The notes beneath the pieces were generated by a model. It was given only the letters and a program-made list of their open reading frames with translations. It had not been told where the DNA came from and ran no database searches. A program made the translations under genes and the position numbers. This document shows positions 10,997-22,881 of a stretch of DNA of 64,000 nt, piece after piece; position 1 is the first letter of the stretch, and every line of letters starts with the position of its first letter. The DNA is from Aedes albopictus (lineage: Eukaryota > Arthropoda > Insecta > Diptera > Culicidae): the NCBI RefSeq assembly GCF_035046485.1, contig NC_085137.1, forward strand, positions 252,486,733 to 252,550,732. Reading direction: 5' to 3'.

Positions 10997-11157
10997 GGTA
11001 GCGTCCAGAAATTACGTCACGTTTAAGGGGGGGGGGGCCAGCAAAGCGTGACGACCCATACAAAAATTTTAGAGGTCAAATACAAAAAGTGTGACATAGG
11101 GATGAGGAGGGGTTGAAAATGACTAATTTTTGTGTGCCGTAATTTAAGGACGATCCC
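10997..11157. mobile_element. 161-bp MITE with TTG target duplication
   Basis: Terminal sequences ggtagcgtccagaaattacg and cgtaatttaaggacgatccc form imperfect inverted repeats. TTG is duplicated at 10994-10996 and 11158-11160. Unit 2 has the uninterrupted acattgtttaa at 10381-10391, which is the empty site. A G-run occupies 11027-11037. Confidence 0.85.
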
Positions 11158-11357
11158 TTGTTTAATTCTTGCATTTTTCGAATTAAAATGATCTAAATCT
11201 TTTTATATTTTGGTTACTTTATTTGTTGAATGAAAATTTCTCTCATTTCTTGATTGAAAATCGTTTGAAGCGTCCGAAGCATGAGGGGCGGGTCATGCAA
11301 TCGAAATAAACTGGAAAGCCAGCCGAATAGGAGGAGCTTCATCTGCTAATCTAGGGG

Positions 11358-11390
11358 CATAAAAGCTGTTCCCTCTGATTTCTTTCGTCA
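11358..11390 (+). promoter_or_regulatory. Candidate core promoter, tandem unit 3
   Basis: CATAAAA at 11358-11364 and TCATTT with its A at 11390, again 30 bp apart. Confidence 0.45.
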
Positions 11391-11804
11391 TTTTCATTGG
11401 ATCAGTCAGGGAGGGTGGAGGTGGATCACGTCCACGGCTGCGCAGCAGCACGTCAACTTCGACGAGTGATAGCACCAGGAATCTCATCCACTGATCACGG
11501 CTGCGGTGGGCCCGGCAATGGAAGTTACCTCCGCAGCTGGGTAGCTGCGCACCAACCCAACGACGGCTCTCGGCTATCTATCTGATAGAACCAGGAATCT
11601 CATTCACGGCAGCAGACGGGGACAGTTTTCGATGGCTTCCCGCATTCAGTGCGGATAATTTTCAATTGTCTTTCTAAAATCAACCGTTATTTGAACGGAC
11701 CTTTTCAATTAAAAAATTCACCCTCAAAATCTACCCACCACCACCCAAAATCATACAAACCACAAAATTTATACCCACAACCCACAGCCCAGCAACGGGC
11801 TATG

Positions 11805-11870
11805 AAACGCTAGCGGTACGCCTATAACCTCCCTGAGGAAGGCCCAAACCAAGGGCCGAAACGTTGGAAG
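11805..11870 (+). ncRNA. Hammerhead-ribozyme-like motif, probably degenerate
   Basis: The conserved core is visible. CTGAGGA (11833-11839; CUGANGA, position 7 free) is followed by stem II GGCCC/GGGCC (11841-11845 with 11853-11857, loop aaaccaa), then GAAA (11858-11861). CGTT after GAAA can pair with AACG at 11806-11809. One extra C lies before the TA that should mark the cleavage site, and stem I pairs poorly, so self-cleavage is doubtful. Hammerheads of this minimal type are known from Penelope-like retroelements. A derived fragment is the likeliest explanation. Confidence 0.35.
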
Positions 11871-12327
11871 ATATAAAGTAATTCCGCCTAAAAATCCATT
11901 TTGACCGGAAACAGCCAATAACAGAGGGACTATTCAACAAAACCCTGGTCGCATTCCAAATAAATCGGATAATTTTCGGATATATTTCAACGATCGGTAA
12001 AAGTGTAGTGCATTTGAAAAGTGAATGGTTGAATGCTTGGTGGCTCAGTAACAGCAAAATCGGTCACTAATCTTTCTACCTGAAATTTAGCAACGCGTTA
12101 TCTTATTCGGACAATTGTACCTGAAACAATGTTTCATTCTAATATTTATCGAACTAACATGATCTTAACTATTCAATACTTCAATAAGTTTATCCGTTCG
12201 ATTAGAAATTGTCTCAAAGAACGGTTGCAGTCGTTTGAAGCGGATGACACAATGTGGGCGGGTCATGCAAACGGAATAAACTGGGATGCCCGCCGAATGG
12301 GAAGAGCTTCATCTGCTAATCTAGGGG

Positions 12328-12360
12328 CATAAAAGCTGTTTCCCCAGTTATCTTTCGTCA
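12328..12360 (+). promoter_or_regulatory. Candidate core promoter, tandem unit 4
   Basis: CATAAAA at 12328-12334 and TCATTT with its A at 12360, spacing 30 bp. The intervening 23 bp have diverged while the two motifs have not. Confidence 0.45.
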
Positions 12361-12471
12361 TTTTCTATGGATAAGTCAAGGAGAGTGGAGATGTCACCTC
12401 TCAGCTAAGGAGCTGCACACAAACTCAGCGATGACTCTCGGCTATCGTGGTGGCAGCACCAGGAGTCTCAT

Positions 12472-12800
12472 CCACGACAGCAAACGGCCGCATTCAGTAT
12501 GGGTAAAATCGCATTGCGTGATGAATTCATGCAATTGTCTTGCCAAAATCTTCCGTTTTATACACGGTCTTTTCCAGGATCAGCGAAAATGATTCCTCAA
12601 GAGTTATAATTCGGATAATTAAAAGCGACAGACTGAAAGCTTGGTAGTTTAGCAATAGTGAAGTCGGCTATTAATATGTTCTTCCTGGATGAAAACAAAG
12701 TATTGTCGAAAGAGTTTCACGTTAAACTTTCGTTGAAAGATCTATCTAACGCCGTTCAATTATCTAATAATTTTATCCGCTCGATGAAAATTCTCTCGTA
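12472..12800 (+). repeat. Tandem unit 5, truncated
   Basis: Starts with the cacgacagcaaacggccgca version of the first block and retains tcctcaagagtta. It fades out by about 12800 before any promoter block. Confidence 0.5.
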
Positions 12801-13137
12801 GAACAGTAATCTAACCATTTCTCTTCGAAACGATATAACTCTTGAACTAGTTAACATCTTTCCAAGTAACCGAACCAGCTGAATAACAGCTTCTTGAGCT
12901 AAAGTTAGCTTAAGAGTGATTTGTTTTACTCTTATACAGCAAAAATGTGTGCTGGGTTGTGAATGCGTTCAGCGAAAGCGATCACACAACAACTTTACTC
13001 AACACATGAGTCCACCATTTGTATTATCATAACAACAAACATTGTATTATGGAAATATAAAAGTCGGAATCTCGTTCCAGCCTTTGTCCTACGTCAACAT
13101 TGCGGTTATATCTCAGACATTACCCACTCCTAGTTTT
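12801..13137. other. No gene recognised
   Basis: AT-rich sequence with no long frame, inverted repeat or known repeat visible. Confidence 0.4.
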
Positions 13138-13205
13138 TGTTGTAGAAGACGGTCATTAACTCCACACTGCCTCGACCACCCTGTTCACGTGTCTGTTGAG
13201 CAGGT
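13138..13205 (+). mobile_element. Short R1-like LINE 3' end fragment
   Basis: gttgtagaagacggtc and gtgtctgttgagcagg match the terminal 3' UTR at 17597-17660 with scattered mismatches. Confidence 0.6.
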
Positions 13206-14731
13206 AATTTAATATTAAAATAACGTTTTTCACAGACCCCCCATCTTTTTGCGATCTTCGGACTGGAAATGAAAAATGGCACGCAAAAGTAGTAGATAGC
13301 GGTCCGGAATTATATTTTTGAATTTGAAAGTTTTTCGGAACAGAAAAAACTGATAAATTCAAAAAACAGCAAAAGACTTTCATGGATAAATCTTCCACAA
13401 GGAGCGTTGACCGATTTGATTCTTTTGAATTCCCTAAGCTTCACAGCTCAGTAGAATATTTAATAGAATTTTGCAGAACTTTTTGTTTTCGAGTACCCAC
13501 GATTTCAGGTGATGCGATTTCGATGATTAAGATTACCATCTGCTTCTTTTGTTGCTGATTGAGCTGTAGGTTGTCAGCATCTGTTTCGGCAAAATTAGCT
13601 TGTTCGCATCCGTCAAGGTACCGGCACCGGCGTCGTCGTCATCTTAATATAGCAAAGCAAAGCAAAACACAGCTCCCCTCCCAAGAAAGGTAAAATTAAA
13701 CAGAGAGACATCACTCGCAGCTAATTTCTTTGTGCCAACATCGTCCCTATCTCTATACAAATACACACAGTCGTCAGGCAAAACTGCTTCAGAAACTAAG
13801 AAGAATTCTCGTAAATTCCCACTCGTTCAACAAACTCGGGCCCGAAAAGTTTTTGTCCCGCACCATCTCACCTCGGAGCGTCCTTGAAGGGTCTTTAAAT
13901 GGCAAATCAACATTTCTTGTAGGTACCTACACTCCGCGTCTCTCCTGGGTGGTTTTAACTAGGTACATTTTTTTTGCTACTGCTGTCTCCAATTTTGCTT
14001 TGTGTGCAAGGTACCCTACCTACTTCATCTGGGTCTGGTGCTGCCTTGTGTGTTATCTCTTGTTCCATTTGAAGGTGACATTAATCCAGTGTAGTGTACA
14101 CCGAAGCAGAACGAAACCCACGTCACTCACTGACGACTGCTGGGCTGGGCTGGCTGGGAGCCTCAAAATCCTTTCTTTGCTGAAGCGCGCACTACGCGCC
14201 ACACCAGGAGAGCGAACAACCGCCATCATCCATCCCAAGCCAAACCCAAACCCGGCCGGGAGCTTCCAGATCTGGTTGGTTGGATGGTTTGGGACGTACC
14301 GACGAGAGCTTATGCCAAACTAAGCCAAGGCAAGCTTCATAACAATAGTTAACGAGTCTCCTGGTGGCAGAATATACACGCTTCTTTTTCGTCATATCAC
14401 ATCGCATAAATCCCTGCCTGCCGTGGACACGGGAAGAATTCCGACGAGAGCGCGGAGTAACGCATACAATGGGATGATGGAGAGCATTTTTTATGCCATC
14501 TGAGCAAGTTACTGTGTGGAAATTGATTGGGACAGCTTGAATGTTACTGTTTTTGACAAGAATAATGGTTTTACTTGACAAACAACGGAAAAGGTGTAGT
14601 TTTTCTATTTGAATGGATATGTTGTCCTAAGATATGTAACTTTTTGGATATATACCCTTTTTGGGTCATTGGAAGCACTCAAGAATGGTAAATGTAATAT
14701 TTCATATTGTACCGTGGTGAATGTGATCCAT
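13206..14731. other. No gene recognised
   Basis: Contains an AAAGC-rich run near 13650 and GGCTGG-rich sequence near 14140. A 197-codon frame at 13730-14323 has no domain and biased, tract-driven composition. Nothing supports it as a gene. Confidence 0.4.
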
Positions 14732-14972
14732 ATAGCCGCAGTGGTAAACGTGCCTGTATTCTGCAAACCATGCTGAGGATGAAGGTTTCGATTCCCCGTC
14801 GATCCAGAAACTTTTCGTCAAGGAAATTTCCTTGATTTCTTGGGCAAGAGTATCTTCGTGCCTGTCAACACATGCGAAATGGTCATTGCAGAGCTGTACT
14901 CATAGTACATTAAGCTGAGAAACAGGCTTTGTCCCAGTGAGAACGTAACGTCAAGAAGAGGAGAGAGAAGTG
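14732..14972 (+). mobile_element. tRNA-derived SINE (Feilai-like)
   Basis: An A-box-like tagccgcagtggtaaacg at 14732-14749 and a B-box-like ggtttcgattccc near 14784-14796 form a tRNA-type Pol III promoter. The body contains ggaaatttccttgatttctt and ggctttgtcccagtgagaac, ending in a gaagaggagagagaag tail. SINEs are copied by LINE machinery. The resemblance to mosquito Feilai SINEs is from memory of the family; the B box has one inserted T. Confidence 0.7.
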
Positions 14973-16621
14973 TTCCCGCATGTGAATACATATCTTTCGT
15001 AAAAGATTGTGTTCATCGAGCGGCACATCTCCATGTTTCATGGAATTCTTATCACACTTAGTTATTGACAAAATTAACTTATTTGTTATACCTGGTCCTC
15101 ATACCTTGACCATTGTTCGTCACAGTAGAGTGAACTAAAGTAGAAGGCCAATATACATTCCAATTGTTATGCAAATCCATCTCATTTGATGCTCCAGTTC
15201 CCTTGCCTTTGTGTACCACACTACAGATCAGGGTCCCACTACACCATCCCACATTCCGACGGTCCGAACAAAAAGAGCATAAAAAACCCTAAAAATTTAT
15301 CGTTTTCCTAGCATTCTCATACCATGTGACCCAACAAAATAGAGCGCAAACGAAGGTGAGAGGGTGAGAGTCAGAATAAAAGAACACAAATCGGCCCTAA
15401 CTAGCCACCGCCGCACTCTTCTGCACCATAAATTACCCGGACCCGGTCCGAAATGGTCCCCGCGAGAGTCACCTCTCCAAGTTGAGATGTCCGATTCGGG
15501 ATGTGTTTTCACTCGAAAAGGCGGTGATCTGGACAAGAGGATGAAGGAAGGTGCTTGACAGTCAGCAGCGCTAAAAATTCTGGAGTAAGCTGGTACGGGA
15601 AGCAGGAACGCCTGTCGTTTTGATCAAAACTTTTTCAATATATACTTTTCTATTTGATTTCATTGTACGAGGGAGTGAAGAAGAGAGATTTTTTCATTCT
15701 ATTGTGCTCCAAGATGAGTAAACGCCAGTCCTGAAAGCACAAGCTGGAAGGTTTGGAGAAAAAATATCCCAGTTGAAATTAGATGAATTTTCTACACTCC
15801 TTCTTGGCGTTACGATTCTAGCGGAAAAGAGTCTGCTACGAAAACGCCTTTGAGAGTTAGTCGACACCTTTACACCGAGTTAGATGAACCAAAAAGAGTT
15901 TCAATGGACTTTCCAGATTGGTAGACATGCAGGTTCACATGAAGAGGCATGTTAGCTAGATGAGCATCATGCATGTGATGATCGACAATCCGTTCTAATC
16001 AGTGCAGAAGAACGTAAGTGATACTGACCTGATGAGTCTGAAACTCGTTGCTTCTGTAGGTGACGCACGGAACACTTTCGGGATAATATGAAGCAACGTT
16101 TGCGTAGTTGATAAGCACACATGCTTGAGACACGTGTTGTCACTGAAAGTGACAACAGGATTTACAAGAAATATCTTGTTTTCTGTTTGCTTTTCACACC
16201 GCAGCAGAAAAAAAGGCTTCTTCAAGTGAACTTTATCTTTATAATTTATCTCGAATAACAATACTTCTCTTGATTTTGTTCACAAAACCAACGGGCTACA
16301 ACTGACATTTCGTGACAGCTGCATTTGAGTTACACTCGAAGTTGCCTTTTTTCCTCTTAACGAGTCTCGTTTCAGGCCGCTAGTATTAGACGACCTACAC
16401 TACAAAGCACACTCATCCTATCCAACCCCAAGTCTCCACTCACACACTACTACCATAGAATTCCCAGATTGAGCTCTCCATCGACATGCCAGCCAACCGA
16501 CGCACAAAGTCTCTTGTGCTGATTGGTTGGCGCCTTTTTTACACTTCAACCAATACTCTGCCAACATGTAATAATAAGAAGAAACCATTCATTATAAATA
16601 CAGCACCAATAGTGAATTCCC
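14973..16621. other. No gene recognised
   Basis: Several short frames (for example 15297-15536 and 15995-16261, minus) lack domains. No inverted terminal repeats or tandem structure stood out. Confidence 0.4.
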
Positions 16622-17700
16622 TTGTCCGGCTCGACCGGTCAAACTCAAGCGTTCCTGTGCCTGTCCGATCAGGCACTGTCAAACCATCTATCTCCCGAAT
16701 GCCCAGTGAGCAATGGTTTAGTGGAAACGGCGGAACACGTTTTGTTCGTGTGCCCGCGTTTTCGCACAATGCGTCATGCGGGGAGGACACAACTCCGGAC
16801 AATTTGGTCCAGAGGATGTGTAGGGATGAGGTTAGCTGGAACGCCGTTTCAACGGCTATCACCCATATCGTCTGGGAGCTACAGAGGAGGTGGCGCGTGG
16901 ACTCGGAGAATAGCTAGTCTAGATGCAGTACAAGAGGTGGTCCAGGGGTTCGAAGTCGGCTTCGTAGGTCATACCGGTGCCCTGCGGTCGAGATCGACCC
17001 TTACAGCGATTAAGTGGCCGCGGAGAGGAAGTCCCGGTAGCGGTGCTGTCGTGGCGTCGGTCTACTGGGTTGGATCCGAGCCCGCGGTTGGAAAGGGGTC
17101 CCCGGCAAGGGTGAGACCCTGCTGTCTGCAACCTTTGGGTGCATCTGATAGGGTCTGAAGAGTAGTGATACCCTTTCTTACGGGCAGGTCAGATCGGGTT
17201 GCACGTGGGCATCAGTTCTTGATGTCTGCCAAGCAGTTGGGCGCGGGCGGGGTTGACCCTGCCCGCCTTCCGAGGACAAAGGGAGTGGCGAGGACCACTC
17301 GGGAAACTGGCTAAGCGCCAGCATGTTACCGTGATGAACTCTCCAGAGCGAGTCATCGATGTTCGTTGCTGCTAGGCTACTCAGCTAACCTTGAGGGTGC
17401 GATGTGCACTAGCCCCTCTCTGAAGCAATACCTTATTGGTGGTTCCGGAGAGACGTAGGGTTTGGCGACCATAGGAATGTGTTTTAGTGGGTCGAGGAGA
17501 GAATAGTCCTGGCTTCTACTAGTGTTGTAGAAGATTATTATTATTAGCTTTATTTACGAGGCTTTCAGCCCTAGGCTGGTTCGCCTCGGACGTTGTTGTA
17601 GAAGACGGCCTTAACCCCACACTACCCTAACCTTCCTGTTTGGGTGTCTGTTGAGCAGATTTTTCCCCCTATGGTTTAGAAGGAAAAAAAACAACCATCG
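16622..17700 (+). pseudogene. 5'-truncated R1-like LINE: C-terminus and full 3' UTR
   Basis: 16690-16915 encodes the same C-terminal zinc motif region as the minus copy at 8467-8790 (ECPVSNGLVETAEHVLFVC; one cysteine replaced by serine) and ends in a stop at 16915-16917. The ~780-bp 3' UTR follows, interrupted at 17535-17594 by a tiny insertion. It ends in a short A-run around 17682-17692. Frameshifts split the C-terminal frame near 16780. It is the best template in the window for the family's 3' end. Confidence 0.8.
17535..17594 (-). mobile_element. 60-bp 5'-truncated LINE tail insertion
   Basis: On the minus strand this is the last ~60 bp of another LINE: AATAAAGC followed by an AAT-repeat tail. 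It is flanked by an 11-bp duplication, gttgtagaaga, at 17524-17534 and 17595-17605. Confidence 0.75.
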
Positions 17701-17701
17701 T

Positions 17702-18760
17702 CCACGAACTGAGCTCGGACCACTATCCGGTGGTATGCACACTACAAACCACGGCGGAGACAGTCCTACCAGCGATGAGACGAGATTTTCATCGAATAGA
17801 CTGGGTGGCATTCAGCCGCGATATGTTTCGAGCTGGACTATTTTCCGACCAGATGGAAGTTGAAGAAAGTGATTTCTATCCCGAAGCCCGCAAAAGATCC
17901 GACCAACCCATCAAGCTACCGGTCTATATCATTGCTCTCGGCTGTCAGTAAGATGGTGGAACGACTTATCCTATACCGGTTGCTTGAGTTCATAGACGAA
18001 AACAACATCTTCGCCCGACAGTTTGGCTTTAGGAAAGGTCCCTCGGCCGTCCACCAGCTGGTCCGTGTCATGTTCCCAGGATACCTGACGAGGATCATCA
18101 GGAACTACTTCGAAAATCGGACATTTCAAGACACCTAGCAGGCGTAGCCTCGAAAGCCCACGCGATCCCTGCAGGAGTGTTCCAGGACAGCCTCCTAGGG
18201 GCCATCTTATATAACCTGTACACTTCGGATGTACCGCAACTCCCCACCGGCTGCAGTTTGTGCCAATACGTTGACGATAGCGCCATCCTATGGGATGGCC
18301 GAACCCCCATGGCCTATATGTTTCGTATCTCATCAGCTGGAAGATCAAGGTGATCAGGTCATCAGGGTAAACGGTACCCCCGTGGACTGGTCAAGCGAGG
18401 TCGGTTACCTTGGAGTAACTTTTGACGACAAAAGACGCTACAGGACACACACCAACAACCTAAGAAACCGCTGCGCCGGACTGATTACACCATTGTACCC
18501 CCGAATCAACCAGCGGTCTCGACTAACGCAGAAGAACAAGTTGGCAACTCCCAACGAAGCGATCCTCGTTCCGGTTGTGAACTATGCGAAGCCGGTATGG
18601 GTTACCTGCGGCAAGTGTCACTTACAGAAGCTACAAGTGGTCCAAAATAAGTTGCTAAGAACAATCCTCAACACTCCGTTCGACTAAAGAACAAGCGGCC
18701 TTCACCGCGCACGGGATGCAAAACTGTAGCAACAAGGATTGAAAAGACGAGCGCTGGTAA
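17702..18760 (+). pseudogene. Decayed Jockey-clade-like LINE (endonuclease end and reverse transcriptase)
   Basis: In order: an endonuclease tail with LSSDHYPVVCTLQTT (about 17708-17752), a fingers region with VISIPKPAKDP...SYRSISLLSAVSKMVERLI (about 17866-17970), QFGFRKGPSAVHQLVR (about 18018), GVFQDSLLGAILYNLY (about 18175), the catalytic YVDD (about 18268), and a thumb region VGYLGVTFDDKR to NYAKPVWVTCGK (18390-18620). The domain order matches Jockey-type ORF2. Large internal deletions, for instance between the HQLVR segment and the NYFENR segment, and several stops disable it. Confidence 0.75.
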
Positions 18761-19139
18761 ACTAGGTTATATATTTTTTATGTGGTTCTCCCAGGCATCC
18801 GAAGCACCAATCCACTAGTTCTTCACAGGACACAGTTATTCAGTTTGCCGTCTGAGCATCGACAACCCAGGCGTTCCTTACGAATTGGCCGTCGTAGCAG
18901 GGATCCTCCATCCGAGAGAATTGCCCTCATCATCGAGTATTGGTGATCGGACAAGCGCTATCATCACTACACAGTACACAACTTAGGTCTGTTATTTCCT
19001 CAGGTGCGTTCAGCAGTGATGGTAGTCTTACAATAAAGAACTGCGGTGACCCAGCATACACCGGCGTCGAAAGAATGAGTTTAGAAATAAGCCATACATA
19101 TATACCAATTGAATGAGGTTGAGGCTGCAACAGCTGTAT
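18761..19139. other. Probable LINE 3' sequence, otherwise unassigned
   Basis: Follows the Jockey-like fragment without a clear tail. No domain or repeat boundary is visible. Confidence 0.3.
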
Positions 19140-19500
19140 TTGATGTTTTCAAAATGGTGCTTAAAAGCCAGACCACATCGATCGCAACGCCAATAACCCG
19201 AACCGTTTTCCGTACTTGGATTAGTTGACCGGCATGCTGCGGCAATTCAAACACCATCTGTCTTTAGAGGCAGACCTGACAGCGTACGCTCTTGTGTGCT
19301 GACATGGTAAAATCAACGAATATGGCCCGTTTTGCGACCTGGGTAACAACGGCTGGGTTTTCCAGTGGGTGGCGGGGATCGGCCGGATATTACTTATAAG
19401 ACAATCATCCGTAGCGTAGACAAGGATGTGAACCCCCTTAAGGAGGTTCTCAAAAACCCCGTCTATTAGGATCAAGAAGAGAGTCACCGAGATGACGTAT
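19140..19500 (-). pseudogene. I-clade-like LINE reverse-transcriptase fragment
   Basis: The minus-strand frame at 19487-19221 reads FLILIDGVFENL...GVHILVYATDDCLI. This is the RT catalytic region with an extra residue inside the YADD box, followed by a degenerate palm/thumb segment. The style resembles I-type elements. It is a lone, broken fragment. Confidence 0.55.
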
Positions 19501-19539
19501 CCGGTAAAGGCTGGGTATGCTGCGTAATTCAGATCCCAT

Positions 19540-22500
19540 TGTGATCCACTAGTCTCTGCCCAGCAACTCCTATCCCTACCTCCTTGTGGTACCGGTCGGA
19601 AACTATGAGCAACCTTAGGGAAGATCGGGTAACCAACCCCGGTGGGAACTTTGGTCGTAGGCTGACAGGGAAGGGGGGTTTTGCTTCGGCAAACCTGAGC
19701 GTCTGTTCTTCAGGAGGAGCGGCTCACAACAGCGTCTGATCCCCATGTTAGGGGCGGCTGATCTACGTCCGAGTGCCAGAGAAGGACTCTAAGCTCAACT
19801 GTGCACTATGGTCCTCCGGAAAGTAAGGGGTTGGTGTCAGGCCCTACGAGCCAGGCGTAAAAAACCATTGTAACGAAAAATCAGCAACAGAATAATACGA
19901 ACCGAGACCAACGGCAACGACCCCAACGAACAAAAAGGACTTGCGATTGGAAACTCGGTACGTAGAACTGCCGATCTCTCAACCTCATTGGGAGCACCCG
20001 CATACTCGCCGAACTACTGAAGGACCGCGGGTTTGGCATCGTAGCGCTGCAGAAGGTGTGTTGGACAGGATCCATGGTGCGAACGTTTAGAGGTAATCAT
20101 ACCATCTACCAGAACTGCGCAACACACGCGAGCTGGGAATAGCTTTCATCGTGATGGGTGATATGCAGAGGCGCGTGATCGGTTGGTGGCCGATCGACGA
20201 AAAAATGTGCACTGCAGGTTGAGGATCAAGGGCCGATTCTCCAACTTCAGCATAATAAACGTGCACAGCCCACACTCCGGAAGTACTGATGATGACAAGG
20301 ACGCATTTCATGCGCAGCTTGAACGCGATTACGATCGCTGCCCAAGCCACGACGATTGGAAAGTTCAGCGCCCACCAGCAGACGAACGAAAACGGCCTAC
20401 GACTCATTGATTTCGCCGCCTCCAGAAATATGGCCATACGTAGCACCTTTTTCCAACACAGCCTCCCGTATCGTTACACCTGGAGATCACCACAGCAGAC
20501 GGAATCTCAAATCGATCACGTTCTGATTGACGGACGGCACTTCTCCGGCATTATCGACGTCAGCACCTATCGTGGCGCTAACATCGACTCCGACCACTAT
20601 CTGGTGATGGTCAAACTGCGCCCAAAGTTCTCCGTCATTAACAATGTACGGTACCGGCGACCGCCACGGTACAACCTAGAGCGACTAACACAACCGGATG
20701 TCGCCTCAGCATACGCGCAGAATCTCGAGGCCGCGTTGCCAGATGAGGGCGAGCTCGATGTGGCCCCTCTAGAGAACTGCTGGAGTACAGTGAAAACCGC
20801 CATCAACGACGCAGCCGAGAGCACCATCGGGTACGTGGAACGGAATCGACGGAACGAATGGTTCGACGAAGAGTGCAGAACAGTTTTGGAGGACAAGAAC
20901 GCAGCGAGGGCGGTAATGCTGCAGCAAGGGACTCGACAGAATGAAGGACGTTACAAACAGAAGCAGAAACAGCAGACCCGCCTCTTTCGGGAGAAAAAGC
21001 GCCACCTGGAAGAAGCGGAGTGTGAAGAAATGGAACTGCTGTGCCGTTCCCAAGAAACACGGAAGTTCTATCAGAAGCTCAACGCATCCCGCAACGGCTT
21101 CGTGCCGCGAGCCGAAATATGCAGGGATAAAGACGGAGGCCTCTTGATGGACGGACGTGAGGTGATCGAAAGGTGGAAGCAGCACTTCGATCAGCACCTG
21201 AACGTCGTGGAGAACGTAGTCACGGGAGCCCACAGAAACGGAGGAAACGACGACGCCACTGCAGTGGAGAACGGAAATGAACCAACTCCCACGCTGAGGG
21301 AAGTTAAGGATGCCATTCACCAGCTCAAAACCAACAAAGCAGCTGATAATGATTGTATCGCAGCTGAACTCATCAAGATGGGCCCAGAAAAGTTGGCCAC
21401 CTGTCTGCATCGGCTGATAGTCAGGATCTGGGAAATCAAACAGCTACCGGAGTAGTGGAAGGAAGGGGTAATCTGCCCCATTCACAAGAAAGGCGACCAT
21501 TTGGAATGTGATAACATTGGAGCGATCACTATTTTGAATGCTACCTACAGAGTGCTATCCCAGATCATCTTCCGTCGTCTGTCACCTAAAACGAATGAGT
21601 TCGTGGGAAGTTATCAAGCCGGCTTCATCGACGGCCGGGCAACAACGAACCAGATCTTTACCGTGCGGCAAATCCTCCAGAAATGCCGCGAATACCAGGT
21701 CCCAACGCATCACCTGTACATCGACTTCAAAGCGGCATACGTCAGTATCGACCGCTCAGAGCTATGGAGAATCATGGATGAAAACGGCTTTCCTGGGAAG
21801 CTAACTAGACTGATTAAAGCAACGATGGACGGTGTGCAAAACTGCGTAAGGGTTTCGGGTGAACTATCCAGTTCATTCGAATCTCGCCGGGGACTGCGAC
21901 AAGGTGATGGGCTCACATGCCTACTCTTCAACATCGCTCTGGAAGGTGTGATGCGACGAGCCGGGCTCAACAGCCGGGTGCCGGGGAACGATTTTCACAA
22001 AATCCGGTCAATTTGTGTGTTTTGCGGACGACATGGACATTATTGCAAGAACATTTGGAACGGTGGCAGAGCTGTACACCCACCTGAAACGCGAAGCAGC
22101 AAAGGTCGGACTGGTGGTGAATGCCTCAAAAACAAAGTACATGCTGGTAGGCGGAACCGAACACGACCGGATCCGTCTGGGTAGTAGTGTTACGATAGAC
22201 GGGGATACTTTCGAGGTGATGGAGGAATTCGTCTACCTCGGATCCTTACTGACGGCTGACAACAACGTGAGCCGTGAAATTCGGAGGTGCATCATCAGCG
22301 GAAGTCAGGCCTACTACGGGCTCCAGAAGAAACTGCGGTCGAAAAAGATTTACCCACGCACCAAATGCACCATGTACAAAACGCTAATAAGACCGGTGCA
22401 CCGCGGTTGTCCTCTACGGGCACGAGACATGGACCATGTTCGAGGAGGACCTGCAAGCACTCGGAGTTTGCTAAGGACGATCTTTGGCGGTGTACAGGAG

Positions 22501-22650
22501 AACGGTGTGTGGTGGAGAAAGATAAACCACGAGCTCGCTGCACTTTTCGGCGAACCCAGCATACAGAAGGTGGCCAAAGCCGGAAGGCAGGGCACCGAGA
22601 TTTCCAGCGGATGTAAGGATGTAGGGATCCAAGATTCTATAACTAAAACG
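19540..22650 (+). pseudogene. Nearly full-length LINE of RTE/CFDP2-like type, broken
   Basis: A leader (19540-19860) precedes a decayed endonuclease. The frame at 20289-21455 covers the endonuclease end (THSxY-like segment, SQIDHVLIDGRHFSGIIDVS, DSDHYLVMVKLRPKF) and a charged linker. A stop TAG at 21453 splits it from the RT (21501-22184: HHLYIDFKAAYVSIDRSELW, RRGLRQGDGLTCLLFNIALEGV). A frameshift near 22000 leads to CFADDMDIIARTF (22012-22050) and the thumb/C-terminal part to about 22640. The last ~100 residues are missing through an internal deletion. The endonuclease and RT would support target-primed retrotransposition. The clade is inferred from style. Confidence 0.8.
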
Positions 22651-22881
22651 CAACTGTAGATAAAGCTGAAACTAGTAAAACCTCAAGTAGTACGTGCATG
22701 TACAGTATAACTCCTACAAGAAATATCCTATTATATATATATATAATGATGCGGTGGTCAACCCATTATAAGCTTCCATGGAACACCCACCGAATCTGCA
22801 TCAGAGACACCTTCCATTATTGCATTGGCAGAGAAGGTGTTTAACTAGAGTGGGTCGACATGAATCAAATCGTACTTCTAC
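22651..22881. repeat. AT-rich spacer with a short TA microsatellite
   Basis: tatatatatatata near 22733-22746; otherwise nothing recognised. Confidence 0.6.

Larger units (their letters stand above)
10738..11604 (+). repeat. Tandem unit 3, carrying a MITE
   Basis: Same block order as unit 2. Without the 161-bp insertion and its 3-bp duplication the length is about 703 bp, matching unit 2. The GC-rich block after the promoter is partly duplicated at 11450-11600. Confidence 0.65.
11605..12471 (+). repeat. Tandem unit 4, with a foreign insert
   Basis: Block order as in units 2-3. An extra segment of roughly 200 bp (about 11700-11940) absent from the other units includes CCACC-rich sequence and a hammerhead-like core. 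Confidence 0.6.

Noticed and set aside
13730..14323. 197-codon plus-strand protein gene
   Set aside because: No domain, biased composition from GGCTGG- and TTTT-rich tracts, and no supporting splice or promoter signals.
20769..21410. 213-codon minus-strand frame
   Set aside because: Antisense shadow of the LINE endonuclease/linker frame at 20289-21455.
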